Positions 1-10,187 of a stretch of 64,000 nucleotides of DNA are shown here, piece after piece. The stretch is from Caulobacter sp. GTDB lineage: Bacteria; Pseudomonadota; Alphaproteobacteria; Caulobacterales; Caulobacteraceae. The notes beneath the pieces are model-generated. The model was given only the letters and a program-made list of their open reading frames with translations, was not told where the DNA came from and ran no database searches. Location of the stretch: positions 248,001-312,000 of the forward strand of contig JAUXVF010000031.1 in assembly GCA_030680355.1 (NCBI GenBank), in the 5' to 3' direction. The position numbers and the translations under genes are program-made. Within the stretch, counting starts at the first letter, position 1; every line of letters begins with the position of its first letter.

Positions 1-59
1 ACCAGGGTCGAGAACAGATAGAAGGCGAGGCTGAAGATCAGCGACCGAACCAGGATCAA
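1..59 (-). CDS. partial CDS at window edge, N-terminus of a membrane protein (possibly PlsC-like acyltransferase)
   Basis: Reverse complement from a TTG at 59 reads (M)ILVRSLIFSLAFYLFSTL and continues off the window; overlaps the 3' end of the 56..694 gene. Confidence 0.35.
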   Translation of the reverse strand, partial: MILVRSLIFSLAFYLFSTL

Positions 60-694
60 GGTTTTGTCCCTCCAGCGTCGGCTTCGGCCGGCGGTGGTTC
101 ATTGGAAGCGGGGGTCAGCGACCGGACGCTTTCGCGCGCCAGAACCGCCAGATACTTGCTGTATTCGAGCGTCAGCCGTTTGGCGTCGCCGTTTCTGCGC
201 CACCAGTGGCGGACATCGAGCGCGCCGGTGACCACCGGATAGGCGGTCAGGGTGGCTTCCGGCATCGCCGCCCGGATCAGCAGCATGGCGCGGGGCATAT
301 GGTAGTCGGACGTGACCACGATCAGGCTGTCGTAGTTCTTGCCGCGGGCCCATTCAGCGATCTCGCGGGCGTTGCCCAGGGTGTCGACGGCCGAGAAGCC
401 GAGATCGACGCAACAGTCGTAGATCGGCTTGGCGGCGCGGGTCACGGTCAGGATGTCGGCGCGGCTGGCCTCGCGGTTGACGCCGGAGATCAGCAGGCGG
501 CGGCCCTTGCCCCGTTCGAGCAGCCGAACGGCGGCCTCCAGCCGCAGATCGCTGGCCCCGGTCAGGGCGACAACCGCGTCGGCCACGGGCGGTTCCGTCG
601 CCGGGGTCAGGCGCTCAATTCTCTGGGCGAAGGCAAGCAGTCCCACGGCCCAGATCAGGCCCAGAACGACGAGAGTGGCCAGAACGCGCTTCAC
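56..694 (-). CDS. YdcF/SanA-like DUF218 domain membrane protein
   Basis: N-terminal TM; ADAVVALTGASDLRLEAAVRLLERGKGRRLLISG and VVTSDYHMPRAMLL motifs typical of DUF218. Confidence 0.8.
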   Translation of the reverse strand: MKRVLATLVVLGLIWAVGLLAFAQRIERLTPATEPPVADAVVALTGASDLRLEAAVRLLERGKGRRLLISGVNREASRADILTVTRAAKPIYDCCVDLGFSAVDTLGNAREIAEWARGKNYDSLIVVTSDYHMPRAMLLIRAAMPEATLTAYPVVTGALDVRHWWRRNGDAKRLTLEYSKYLAVLARESVRSLTPASNEPPPAEADAGGTKP

Positions 695-1584
695 GCCAGT
701 TCTCCAATCAGCCCCTGGGCGGCCAGGCGGGCGGCGACAGCGGCGACCAGCGCCGCCAGAAACGGTGTCGGCGCGACCGCGACAAGATCAATCCAGGCCA
801 CAGGCGCCACCGGCGTCAATCCTTGTCCGCCGCCGGCGAGTCTGGCCAGCGCGCCGATGATGGCCGCGCCGGAGGCCCCGAACAAGCCCGCCAGCGCCGC
901 TGCCTTGGCAAATCGCGTCTGGAACAGCCGCACGACGAAGTCGGCCTTGGCGCCGGACAGGTGCAGCACCTCGATGGTTTCCCGGTGGGCGGCCATGGCC
1001 GCGCGGGTGGCGAAGCCGATCACGGCGGCGGCGGCGGACGCGATCAGCAGGAAGACGCCCAGCGCCGCCCAGCGGGCGATGCCGGCGGCCCGCTCGATAT
1101 CGGCGATCCACAGGCTGTGGTCGTCGACCGTCGCGTCGATGCCGGCGGCCTTCAGGGCCTGGGTCAGGGCGGCGGCGGTCGCTGGCTGTTTGGCGTCCAT
1201 CTCGACGGTGACCAGCCGTGGGATGGGCAGGTCGTCGAGCAGGGCGTCCCGGCCCAGCCAGGGTTCGAGCAGGGCCTCGGCCTTTTCCTTTTCGAGCGTG
1301 CGGGCTTCCGCCACGCCCGGCACCCCGGCCAGGGCCTCGGCGGCGCGGCCGGCGGCGATGTCCGGCGACTCCGCGCCCATGGCCCGCACGACCACCGTGG
1401 CCGAGCCGGTCAGCTGGCCGGTCCAGCCACGCGCGGCCCGGTCGGCCGCCAGGCCTCCGAGCGCTGTCAGGCAGGCCAGAAAGCAGAGCACGGCGATGAC
1501 GAACACCAGCGCTCCGTCCCGGGGGTCCCGGCGAGGCAGCAGTGGCGCCGGCCGCCAGCGTTTGGGGTCGAACAGCTCGCTCAT
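691..1584 (-). CDS. ftsX: FtsX-like cell division ABC transporter permease
   Basis: Overlaps the ftsE stop; TM segments with a large N-terminal extracytoplasmic loop; located next to the FtsE ATPase. Confidence 0.8.
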   Translation of the reverse strand: MSELFDPKRWRPAPLLPRRDPRDGALVFVIAVLCFLACLTALGGLAADRAARGWTGQLTGSATVVVRAMGAESPDIAAGRAAEALAGVPGVAEARTLEKEKAEALLEPWLGRDALLDDLPIPRLVTVEMDAKQPATAAALTQALKAAGIDATVDDHSLWIADIERAAGIARWAALGVFLLIASAAAAVIGFATRAAMAAHRETIEVLHLSGAKADFVVRLFQTRFAKAAALAGLFGASGAAIIGALARLAGGGQGLTPVAPVAWIDLVAVAPTPFLAALVAAVAARLAAQGLIGELA

Positions 1585-2315
1585 GCCTGGCCCCCGCGCA
1601 GGCTGCGGCCGAAGGCCCTCAGCCGGCCGCCCTCCAGATGCAGCACCGGCTGGCCCGAGCGGGCCACCAGGTCCTCGTCATGGCTGGCGATCAGCACCGT
1701 CGTGCCCAGACGGTTGAGTTCGACGAACAGTTTGAGGATGCGCAGGGCGTGGGCGTCGTCGACATTGCCGGTCGGCTCGTCGGCGAGAAGGATGTCGGGG
1801 CGGTTGACCACGGCCCGGGCGATGGCCAACCGCTGCTTCTCGCCGCCCGACAGGGTCGGGGGCAGGGCGTGCATGCGGTTCTTCAGTCCCACCCAGCTCA
1901 GCAGTTCGGCCACGTCGGTGCGGTAGGCCTCGGGCTTTCCGCCGGCGATCCTCAGGGGCAGGGCGACATTGTCGAAGGCGGTCAGATGGTCGAGCAGCCG
2001 GAACTCCTGAAACACCACCCCGATCCGGCGGCGCAGATAGGGCCTGTCCGACGGCGCTATCGCCTCGACGTCGCGCCCGAACAGTTCAATAGTCCCCCTT
2101 GAAGGCCGTTCGGCCAGATAGATAAGCTTGAGCAGACTGCTCTTGCCGGCGCCGGAAGGCCCGGTCAGGAAGTGGAAGGAGCCGGGGGCCAGGGCGAAGC
2201 TGACGTCTTTCAGGACTTCGGTTGACCGCCCATAGCGCATCCCGACGCCTTCGAAGCGAAGAATGGGGCCAGTGAGAATTTCACCGGAAAATGCGGCGTC
2301 TTGGTTTCTGGACAT
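1581..2315 (-). CDS. ftsE: Cell division ATP-binding protein FtsE
   Basis: Walker A GPSGAGKSS, signature LSGGEKQR, Walker B ILLADEPTGNVD; start trimmed to MSRNQDAAF (the track ORF extends to 3239). Confidence 0.88.
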   Translation of the reverse strand: MSRNQDAAFSGEILTGPILRFEGVGMRYGRSTEVLKDVSFALAPGSFHFLTGPSGAGKSSLLKLIYLAERPSRGTIELFGRDVEAIAPSDRPYLRRRIGVVFQEFRLLDHLTAFDNVALPLRIAGGKPEAYRTDVAELLSWVGLKNRMHALPPTLSGGEKQRLAIARAVVNRPDILLADEPTGNVDDAHALRILKLFVELNRLGTTVLIASHDEDLVARSGQPVLHLEGGRLRAFGRSLRGGQA

Positions 2316-2369
2316 GGGAACCGAAATCGGCGACCTCAGGGGAGGGGCGGGCGCGTCCGATTTGCCCAT

Positions 2370-3242
2370 ATGATACTGACCTGTCCCGACTGCGCCACCC
2401 GCTATTTCGTCCCCGACGACAAGGTCGGCCCTGATGGGCGGACGGTGAAGTGCTCGTCTTGCGGCAATCGCTGGACGGCCCACAATGAACCCGAACTCGA
2501 ACTGTTCGTCGGCTCCGAGGAGGGCGCGACCGTCCGCGAGCCGACCGAGGCTGTCGAGGACGCCAAACCCGTCAGCGCCCTGCCGGGCGAAGAACTGCCC
2601 AAGGTCTTTCGTCAGAAGGCCGACACCAGCCGTCGCGTGCGCGAGGCGGCGACCACCGGCATCGTCTGGGCCGGCATGGCCGTGGCCCTGGTCGGCATGG
2701 TCGCCACCGCGGTGATATTCCGGGTCAATGTGGTCAAGATCTGGCCGGCCAGCGCCGCGGCCTACGCCGGCGTCGGTCTGGCGGTGAACCCGCTGGGCCT
2801 GACCATCGAGGACGTGCGGGCCGAGGCGGCGCTGCAGGACGGTCATGCCGCCCTGGCGGTGTCCGGCGTGATCCGCAATGTCGAGGCCAAGGCCGCGACG
2901 GCGCCGCCCCTGCGGGTGTCGCTGATCAACAAGTCCGGCAAGGTGGTCGCCGTTCAGCTGGCCGCCCCGGCCGATCCCAAGATACCGCCGGGCGGCGTGC
3001 GCCATTTCGTGATCACCCTGCTCGATCCGCCGACCACGGCCGCCGATCTGGAAGTCACCTTCGATCTGACTCACCAGCCTCCGGCGGTGAAGGCCAAGGC
3101 GCCCAAGCCCAAGCCGACGGAAGCCAGCCGGCTGGCTCTGCACGGTGCGACCGCGCCCACGCCCGTCCCTCACGACGTCCCGGTCGACGCTCATGCGCTG
3201 CCGGAGAGTTCGCCCTACGCCCTGCCCAAGGAAGGCCACTGA
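2370..3242 (+). CDS. MJ0042-type zinc-ribbon domain membrane protein
   Basis: MILTCPDCATRYFVPDDKVGPDGRTVKCSSCGNRW zinc ribbon followed by a TM segment; divergent from ftsE. Confidence 0.8.
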   Translation: MILTCPDCATRYFVPDDKVGPDGRTVKCSSCGNRWTAHNEPELELFVGSEEGATVREPTEAVEDAKPVSALPGEELPKVFRQKADTSRRVREAATTGIVWAGMAVALVGMVATAVIFRVNVVKIWPASAAAYAGVGLAVNPLGLTIEDVRAEAALQDGHAALAVSGVIRNVEAKAATAPPLRVSLINKSGKVVAVQLAAPADPKIPPGGVRHFVITLLDPPTTAADLEVTFDLTHQPPAVKAKAPKPKPTEASRLALHGATAPTPVPHDVPVDAHALPESSPYALPKEGH

Positions 3243-3766
3243 TGAGCGACCAGCCCGCCGTCCTGATTCCGGAGGCGGAAGTCGCCGAACGGGTCGCCGC
3301 CCTGGCGCGGCAGATCGCCCCGCGCATCGACGACGAGACGGTGATGGTCTGCCTGCTCAGCGGCGGCATCTGGTTCGCCGCCGACCTCAGCCGCGCCCTG
3401 GCCCGACTGGGCAAGTTCGTGAAGTTCGACGCCCTCTGGCTGTCCTCCTACCGCGACGAGCGGCAGAGCTATGGCCGGTGCGAGGTTCGCGCCGACCTGC
3501 AGCGGCCGGTGATGGGCCGCAAGACCCTGATCGTCGACGACGTCTTCGACACCGGCCTGTCGCTGAGCGAGGCGGCCCGCATGGTCCGCGACGCCGGCTC
3601 CAGCGAGGTCCTGACCGCCGTCTTCGCCCGCAAGCCCTGGCCCACCGACCGCGCCATCGAGCCGGACTTCGTGGCCTGGGAGGCCCCGGGCCGCTTCCTG
3701 GTCGGCTACGGCATGGATGTGGGCGGCGCGCTGCGCGGCCTGCCCTATATCGGCGCGATGGACTAG
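3242..3766 (+). CDS. Phosphoribosyltransferase (hypoxanthine type)
   Basis: PRPP-binding motif TLIVDDVFDTGLSL; start overlaps the upstream stop. Confidence 0.8.
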   Translation: MSDQPAVLIPEAEVAERVAALARQIAPRIDDETVMVCLLSGGIWFAADLSRALARLGKFVKFDALWLSSYRDERQSYGRCEVRADLQRPVMGRKTLIVDDVFDTGLSLSEAARMVRDAGSSEVLTAVFARKPWPTDRAIEPDFVAWEAPGRFLVGYGMDVGGALRGLPYIGAMD

Positions 3767-3770
3767 GGCC

Positions 3771-3986
3771 TCACCCCTCCCAGCCGAACACGTCCTCCAC
3801 CCCGACCCCGAACACTCGCGAAATCCGGAACGCCGCCTCGAGCGAGGGCGAGTATTTGCCCTGCTCGATGGCGACAATCGTCTGGCGGGTCATGCCGATG
3901 GCGTCGGCCAGGGCCTGCTGGGTCATCTCGCCATGATCAAACCGCAGCCGGCGGATGGTGTTCTTGATGGGCGGCGGAGCGGCCAT
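3771..3986 (-). CDS. XRE-family helix-turn-helix regulator
   Basis: MTQQALADAIGMTRQTIVAIEQGKYSPSLEAAFRISRVFG HTH. Confidence 0.85.
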   Translation of the reverse strand: MAAPPPIKNTIRRLRFDHGEMTQQALADAIGMTRQTIVAIEQGKYSPSLEAAFRISRVFGVGVEDVFGWEG

Positions 3987-3988
3987 GC

Positions 3989-4399
3989 CTAGACGCCCCG
4001 CCGGAAGCCGACGATCTGGGCCCCCGAGCGCAGGATCTCGGCGGCGACCAGGGCGGCCAGCACCCCGTTGGCGATCTCCGCCCGGCCGAAACCCAGATGG
4101 ATGGTGGCGGCGGCCAGAAAGGCGCCGCTGGCGAGAACGTAGTATCCGACCCGGTCAGCCTTGAGCGCGATCAGCCGTTCGCGCTCGTCGGTGGCCGCCT
4201 GGGCCGCCTTGGGCGACCAGACCGCGACCGCGATGTGCAGCGCGACCTGAAGGACGATCACCGCGATGATGGCCTTGATCAGCCCGCCGACTGCCGCCGC
4301 GCCCTGTGGCGGGTCAACGATCAGACCGTAGAAGTAGGGGCCCATGACCAGAACGACGGTGAACAGGGAAATCCAGGCGGTCTTTTCGCGAAAGGACAT
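3989..4399 (-). CDS. hypothetical membrane protein
   Basis: Multiple TM segments; adjacent to the XRE regulator, a common regulator/membrane-protein pair. Confidence 0.7.
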   Translation of the reverse strand: MSFREKTAWISLFTVVLVMGPYFYGLIVDPPQGAAAVGGLIKAIIAVIVLQVALHIAVAVWSPKAAQAATDERERLIALKADRVGYYVLASGAFLAAATIHLGFGRAEIANGVLAALVAAEILRSGAQIVGFRRGV

Positions 4400-4557
4400 G
4401 ATGGCTCCGATCCGTTGATGTCGTGTTTGATCGACGTCATGTAAAAAATACCAGACACGATGTCCAGAGAGTTTTTCATCAGGCGCGTGCGGGCGGCGGC
4501 TCGGGCGGAGGCTAGGGGTTGAGGCTAGGGGCTGAGGGCTGGCCCCTACGCCCTAAC

Positions 4558-5829
4558 CTACTGCCAGTCGGCCGGCGCTTCCGCCGCCAGCATCTCGTCA
4601 TAGGTGGGCCGGCGGCGGATGACCGAGAACCGGTCGCCGTCGACCAGCACCTCGGGGACCAGCGGGCGGGAATTGTATTCGCTGGCCATCACCGCGCCGT
4701 AGGCGCCGGCGGTCATGAAGGCGACCAGGTCGCCGGGGCCCAAGGGCGGCAGCAGCCGGTCGCGGGTGAAGGTGTCGCCGGTCTCGCAGACCGGCCCGAC
4801 CACGTCGCAGGCGACCGGCGTTTCGCTCGTCGTCGCCACCGGCCGGATGTCGTGGAAGGACTCGTACATGGCCGGCCGGATCAGGTCGTTCATGGCCGCG
4901 TCGACGACCAGGAACCGCCGCCCCTCGGGCCGCGTATTCAGATGGATGACGCTGGCCAGCAGCACTCCGGCGTTGGCGGCGATCACCCGGCCCGGCTCGA
5001 AGGCGAAGCGGATGTGGTCCAGCCCGGCCATCACCTTGCCGATCATCGCCGCGTACTCGGCCGGGGAGGGCGGATCGGGGGCGTCGAAATAGGGCACGCC
5101 CAGGCCGCCGCCCAGATCCAGCCGCTCGACGGTCATGCCCTCGGCCCGCAGGCTCTCGACCAGGCCGCGCATGCGCCGGAAGGCGGCCTCGAACGGGACC
5201 ATGTCGGTGATCTGGCTGCCGATATGGCAGGCCACGCCCAGCGGGTTGAGGTGGGGGTTGTTGGAGGCGTTGGCGTAGAGGCGGGTCGCCTCCTCGAAAG
5301 AGACGCCGAACTTGTTCTCGGCCTTGCCGGTGGCGATCTTGGCGTGGCCGCCGGCGCTGACGTCGGGATTGACCCGGAACACGATCGGCGCGCGCAGGCC
5401 CAGCTCTTCGGCGACCTGCGCGATCAGCTTCAGCTCGGGTTCGGACTCGACGTTGATTTCCGAGACCCCGGCCTCGAGGGCGAAGGCGATCTCGCGCCGG
5501 GTCTTGCCGACGCCGGAAAACACGATCCGCTCGCCGGGGATCCCGGCCGCCAGGGCCCGGCGGATCTCGCCCTCGGAGACGGTGTCGGCGCCGGCGCCCA
5601 GATCGCCCAGGGTGCGCAGCACCGCGACATTGCTGTTGGCCTTGACCGCGAAGGCGACCAGCGGCTCGCCCAGCCCGGCCATGATCAGGGCCTCGCGGAA
5701 GACGGTGTAGTGCCGCTCCAGGGTGGCGCGGGAATAGACATAGACGGGCGTGCCGACGGCGGCGGCGATCCGGGCCAGCGGCGTGTCTTCGCAATGGAGC
5801 GCGCCGCCCCGGTCTTCGAAATGGTTCAC
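4558..5829 (-). CDS. lysA: Diaminopimelate decarboxylase
   Basis: VAFAVKANSNVAVLRTLG (PLP lysine region), HIGSQITD, GGGLGVPY, ETGDTFTRDR motifs. Confidence 0.93.
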   Translation of the reverse strand: MNHFEDRGGALHCEDTPLARIAAAVGTPVYVYSRATLERHYTVFREALIMAGLGEPLVAFAVKANSNVAVLRTLGDLGAGADTVSEGEIRRALAAGIPGERIVFSGVGKTRREIAFALEAGVSEINVESEPELKLIAQVAEELGLRAPIVFRVNPDVSAGGHAKIATGKAENKFGVSFEEATRLYANASNNPHLNPLGVACHIGSQITDMVPFEAAFRRMRGLVESLRAEGMTVERLDLGGGLGVPYFDAPDPPSPAEYAAMIGKVMAGLDHIRFAFEPGRVIAANAGVLLASVIHLNTRPEGRRFLVVDAAMNDLIRPAMYESFHDIRPVATTSETPVACDVVGPVCETGDTFTRDRLLPPLGPGDLVAFMTAGAYGAVMASEYNSRPLVPEVLVDGDRFSVIRRRPTYDEMLAAEAPADWQ

Positions 5830-5841
5830 GAAGCGTCCGTT

Positions 5842-6033
5842 CTAGTGGGGATTGGAGCCGGGAATAGGGGCTTCGCGCGGCGTGCGGGTGTCGAGCGCCG
5901 GGTCCATGACCGTGGCGTTGGTCGAGGATTTGGTCGTCGGCGCGCCGGGCCGTTCGAGGTCGCCGAGCCGGCCGCAGCCGGCCAGGGCCACGCCCGCCAG
6001 GGCGAGGGCGATCACGAGCATCCTTGACGTCAT
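5842..6033 (-). CDS. small lipoprotein (LptM-like)
   Basis: [29 protein letters not shown] lipobox; sits between lysA and argH. Confidence 0.65.
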   Translation of the reverse strand: MTSRMLVIALALAGVALAGCGRLGDLERPGAPTTKSSTNATVMDPALDTRTPREAPIPGSNPH

Positions 6034-7454
6034 GACAGGGTCTCCTTCCAGCGCTTGATCTGGGCCCGAACCTGGCTCGGGGCCGTACCGCCATAGCTTA
6101 CCCGGCTCGCGGCCGAGGCGGCAGGGGTCAGGACCTTGAAAATGTCTTCGCCGATGCCCTGGTTGAGGGCCTGCAGTTCAGCCAGCGGCAGGCCGGCCAG
6201 ATCAACGCCCAGCTGCTCGGCCCGTTTGACCGCCGCGCCGGTGATATGGTGGGCGTCTCGGAACGGAAGGTCGAGGGTCCGCACCAGCCAGTCGGCCAGG
6301 TCGGTGGCGGTGGAGAATCCGGCGCCCGCCGCCGCCGCCATCTTCTCGATGTTCGGCTCAAGGTCGGCGACCATCCCGGCCATGGCCAGCAGGCTGAGCT
6401 CGAGGGCGTCGAAGGCCTCGAATACCGGAACCTTGTCCTCCTGCATGTCCTTGGAATAGGCCAGCGGCAGGCCCTTCATGACCACCGTCAGGCTGGTCAG
6501 CGAGCCCAGGATCCGGCCGACCTTGGCCCGCACCAGCTCGGCGGCGTCGGGATTCTTCTTCTGCGGCATGATCGAGCTGCCGGTGGTGAAGGCGTCGCCC
6601 AGCTTGATGAAGCCGAACTGCGGCGTCATCCAGATGACGATCTCCTCGGCCAGCCGCGACAGATGGGTGGCGCAGATGCTGGCCGCCGACAGGGCCTCCA
6701 GCGCGAAGTCGCGGGCCGAGACGCTGTCGAGGGAATTAGCCGTCGGCCGGTCAAAGCCGAGCGCCTTGGCGGTCATCTGCCGGTCGACAGGGAAGGGCGA
6801 CCCGGCCAGCGCCGCCGCGCCCAGCGGGCTCTCGTTCATCCGCGCCCGGGCGTCGCGGAAGCGCGAGGCGTCGCGGCCGAACATCTCGACATAGGCCATC
6901 AGGTGGTGGCCGAAGGTGACCGGCTGGGCCGGCTGCAGATGGGTGAAGCCCGGCATCAGAGTGTCGGCATGGGCTTCTGCCCGGGTGACCAGGACCGTCT
7001 GCAGCGCGACCAGCTGGGCGGCGGAGCGGTCGCAGGCCTCGCGCACCCAGAGGCGGAAATCGAGCGCCACCTGGTCGTTGCGCGAACGGGCGGTGTGCAG
7101 CCGGCCGGCCACCGGGCCGATCATCTCGCGCAGCCGGGCCTCCACATTCATGTGGATGTCCTCGAACTCGTCGCGGAACGGGAAGGTCCCGGCGGCCATT
7201 TCCGCGGCGATGGCGTCAAGGCCGCTCTGGATTTGCGCCTCCGCTTCGCTAGATATGACCCCGGTCTTCGCCAGCATGGCGGCGTGGGCCTTCGATCCGG
7301 CGATATCCTGGCCCGCCAGGCGCTTGTCGAAGCTGATCGAGACATTGATCGCCTGCATCAGGGCGTCGGGGCGCGCCGAGAACCGTCCGCCCCACATCGC
7401 CTGTCCGCCCGCGGCCGCCTGGTCGCCGGGCCTGTTCGAAGGTTTATCGGTCAT
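6030..7454 (-). CDS. argH: Argininosuccinate lyase
   Basis: [12 protein letters not shown] signature; [27 protein letters not shown]. Confidence 0.95.
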   Translation of the reverse strand: MTDKPSNRPGDQAAAGGQAMWGGRFSARPDALMQAINVSISFDKRLAGQDIAGSKAHAAMLAKTGVISSEAEAQIQSGLDAIAAEMAAGTFPFRDEFEDIHMNVEARLREMIGPVAGRLHTARSRNDQVALDFRLWVREACDRSAAQLVALQTVLVTRAEAHADTLMPGFTHLQPAQPVTFGHHLMAYVEMFGRDASRFRDARARMNESPLGAAALAGSPFPVDRQMTAKALGFDRPTANSLDSVSARDFALEALSAASICATHLSRLAEEIVIWMTPQFGFIKLGDAFTTGSSIMPQKKNPDAAELVRAKVGRILGSLTSLTVVMKGLPLAYSKDMQEDKVPVFEAFDALELSLLAMAGMVADLEPNIEKMAAAAGAGFSTATDLADWLVRTLDLPFRDAHHITGAAVKRAEQLGVDLAGLPLAELQALNQGIGEDIFKVLTPAASAASRVSYGGTAPSQVRAQIKRWKETLS

Positions 7455-8072
7455 ATGAGTGAAGTCCCGCCGGAGAAGCCCAGTCCCGATCTCCTCAAAT
7501 GGGCGATCCGGGGCGCCGCCCTGATCGGCGTCGCGGCGGTTCTATACGTCATCGTCGCCGCTTCCATCAAACCCCGACAGGACGCCGATCTGCGCGATTT
7601 CCGCCGCGCCTCCCTGGCCAAGCTCGACGTGCCGGCCATGCCGCGCCCGGCGCCGACCGCCGCCTTCACCGACGCGGCGGGCAAGTCCATGACCCTGGCC
7701 GACTTCAAGGGGCAGGTGGTGGTGGTCAATCTCTGGGCCAGCTGGTGCGCGCCCTGCAAGATCGAGATGCCGACCCTGGCGGCGCTGCAGGCGGCCTACC
7801 TGACCCAGCCGGTCCAGATCGTGGCGATCAGCGTCGACCGCGACTCCGACCTGAACCTGGCCACGGCCGACATCGCCCGCAACGCCCCGCTCAAACTCTA
7901 CCGCGACCCGAGCTACAAGGTGGCCTTCTCCCTCGAGCCCCGCGCCAAGGGCTTCCCGACCACCATCGTCTACGACAAACACGGCCGCGAACGCGCCCGC
8001 CTGGAAGGCGAAGCCGACTGGTCGAGCAAGGAAGCGCGCGGCCTGGTCGAGGCGCTGCTGGCGGAGCGTTAG
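7455..8072 (+). CDS. TlpA-family thioredoxin-like protein
   Basis: N-terminal [26 protein letters not shown] active site. Confidence 0.9.
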   Translation: MSEVPPEKPSPDLLKWAIRGAALIGVAAVLYVIVAASIKPRQDADLRDFRRASLAKLDVPAMPRPAPTAAFTDAAGKSMTLADFKGQVVVVNLWASWCAPCKIEMPTLAALQAAYLTQPVQIVAISVDRDSDLNLATADIARNAPLKLYRDPSYKVAFSLEPRAKGFPTTIVYDKHGRERARLEGEADWSSKEARGLVEALLAER

Positions 8073-8140
8073 CCCCCTTTCTAGGGATGACGGCGCGGCC
8101 GCGTCGACGCCCTGATGCGTCGGCTCAGGGGAGATATTAC

Positions 8141-8551
8141 ATGCGTCGCTGTTACACCGTCGCCATGGCAGCCATGGCCGCCGCGATTATGGTCCAACCC
8201 GCCGCCGCCGCTGACGCCAGCGTCCTCGATGGGCCATGGCTGGGCGTCTACGTCTGCGCCCAGGGCGAGACCTACCTCATCCTGGACCTTGACGGGAAGG
8301 CGGACGGATCCGTTACCGGCACCTTCTATTTCGGCAACACGAATGTGCCGGAAGGCAAATACGAAGTGGCCGGCCGGCTGGACGGCCAGAACCGCGTGAC
8401 CCTGCGCGGCGTGCGCTGGATCAAGCAGCCCTCGGGCTACGTTATGGTCGACCTGGAGGGAGAGATGTCCCGCGAGGCGGGCCTGAAAGTGATCGCCGGA
8501 TCGGTGGTCGGCGCGCCCGGTTGCACCACATTTCGGGTGGGGCAGAAGTAG
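8141..8551 (+). CDS. hypothetical secreted protein
   Basis: Signal peptide MRRCYTVAMAAMAAAIMVQPAAAA; start set at 8141. Confidence 0.65.
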   Translation: MRRCYTVAMAAMAAAIMVQPAAAADASVLDGPWLGVYVCAQGETYLILDLDGKADGSVTGTFYFGNTNVPEGKYEVAGRLDGQNRVTLRGVRWIKQPSGYVMVDLEGEMSREAGLKVIAGSVVGAPGCTTFRVGQK

Positions 8552-8599
8552 GCGGGGCGACGGGCGGGCGCATCCTCTTTCATCCTGGTGTCACCGCCG

Positions 8600-9322
8600 T
8601 CAGCTCGCCCAGCAGTACCGTGCATCCGCGCCGTTGGCCTTGCGGGACGCGCGAACGCTCGCGACGGTGGCTGGATCGGTGAGCTGGGCCCGCTCCGTGG
8701 CGACGGCCTTGCGAATGCCTTCGACGGAAACCCGCAGGTTCTCGTTCACGTCGCCGTCCTTCAGGCGAGAGGCCAGAAGCGGGGAGAAGATCGTCTGGTA
8801 GGGATGGGCGTCGACCCAGTCGATGGCTCTGGCGTTGGACTCCATCTGCTTGTCGACGTCGCAGAAGGCGTAGCCGTTGATATACGGGCCGGCCAGGGTG
8901 ATGAATCCGCCGATCGCATCGACGATGCCGTCGCTGAAAGGTCCCGACAGGAAGGTCGCAGTGTCCATCAGCGTCACAGCCCGGTACTTGGCCACGTAGA
9001 ACCAGAACACCGAGTCATCGCGCAGCCCGACGTCGTACAGTCGGATCGACAGAACCATCAGGGTCATCGGCGTGATGTAGTCGGGATCGGCGACGATCAG
9101 GTCGCGGGCGGCGAGGACGTCCTTGGGTCGGTTGGATTGCAACAGAGCGTCGAACGCCTCGCCCACCTTGACCGTGGGTTGTCCCCTTCGACTGTCGGCG
9201 GCCGCGTAGTAGGATCCGACATAGACCGGTATCCACGTCTCCCGCGCGGCGGCCAGAGACGGCGACGGCCCGGCCAGAATACCGATTGCAAGCAGGCTGC
9301 GGAACAGGACGGACAAGCGCAT
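8600..9322 (-). CDS. hypothetical secreted protein
   Basis: Signal-peptide-like N-terminus MRLSVLFRSLLAIGILAGPSPSLAAA; coding preferred over the antisense ORF. Confidence 0.65.
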   Translation of the reverse strand: MRLSVLFRSLLAIGILAGPSPSLAAARETWIPVYVGSYYAAADSRRGQPTVKVGEAFDALLQSNRPKDVLAARDLIVADPDYITPMTLMVLSIRLYDVGLRDDSVFWFYVAKYRAVTLMDTATFLSGPFSDGIVDAIGGFITLAGPYINGYAFCDVDKQMESNARAIDWVDAHPYQTIFSPLLASRLKDGDVNENLRVSVEGIRKAVATERAQLTDPATVASVRASRKANGADARYCWAS

Positions 9323-9389
9323 CGGTGATCTGAGCCCCGGGGAGCCGTGACAGTCGCAGCGGGGCTATTACGGGTCAATTCCCAATAGC

Positions 9390-10187
9390 CTACCGCCCGG
9401 CCCACACCGGCGGCCGCTTCCCGATAAACGCGTCGATCCCCTCGGCCGCGTCGGCGGCCATCATGTTCCCCGCCATCACCCCGGCCGCGTAGCCGTAGGC
9501 CTCGTCCAGGGGCAGGGCGCGCTGGCGGGCGAACATCGCCTTGCCGGTGCGGATGGCGACCGGGCTTTTGGCGGCAATCTCGCCGGTCAGGGCGTCCACG
9601 GCCGCGTCGAGGTCGGCGTCGGGGGCGACCCGGCTGACCAGGCCGTGAGTCAGGGCCTCGGCGGCGCTGATGAACCGGCCGGTGAACAGCATGTCCAGCG
9701 CCAGTTTCGAGCCCACCGCCCGCGACAGCGGCACCGCCGGGGTCGAACAGAACAGGCCGACATTGATGCCCGAGACGGCGAACCGGGCGCGCTCGCCGGC
9801 CACGGCCAGGTCGCAGGCGGCGACCAGCTGACAGCCGGCGGCGGTGGCGACCCCGTGCACCCGGGCAATCACCGGAACCGGGAACCGGGCGATGGCCAGC
9901 ATGACCGCGCCGCATTGGGCGAACAGGGCCTGGTAGTAGGCCTCGTCGGGCGTCCCGCGCATCTGGTGCAGATCGTGGCCGGCGCAGAAGGCCTTGCCGG
10001 CTCCGGCTATGACCAGGCAGCGCAGATCCGCGTCGCTGGCCAGATCCTCCAGCGCGACCAGCAGGGCGGCCAGCATCTCTTCGGACAGGGCGTTGAACTG
10101 GGCCGGACGGTTCAGGGTCAGGGTGACCACGTCGTCCACGCGGCTCCGCAGCAGGATCGGGGCGGCTGCGTCGGCCGGCGCGGTCAT
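9390..10187 (-). CDS. Enoyl-CoA hydratase/isomerase family protein
   Basis: VIAGAGKAFCAGHDLHQM crotonase motif; GCQLVAACDLAVAGERARFA. Confidence 0.85.
   Translation of the reverse strand: MTAPADAAAPILLRSRVDDVVTLTLNRPAQFNALSEEMLAALLVALEDLASDADLRCLVIAGAGKAFCAGHDLHQMRGTPDEAYYQALFAQCGAVMLAIARFPVPVIARVHGVATAAGCQLVAACDLAVAGERARFAVSGINVGLFCSTPAVPLSRAVGSKLALDMLFTGRFISAAEALTHGLVSRVAPDADLDAAVDALTGEIAAKSPVAIRTGKAMFARQRALPLDEAYGYAAGVMAGNMMAADAAEGIDAFIGKRPPVWAGR

Noticed and set aside
206-1717. Long plus-strand ORF (503 aa)
   Set aside because: Antisense shadow of DUF218 and ftsX genes; low-complexity GC-rich translation with no recognisable domain
4519-6027. 502-aa plus-strand ORF and 498-aa minus-strand ORF at 4598..6094
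   Set aside because: Shadow frames of lysA, which has clear family motifs
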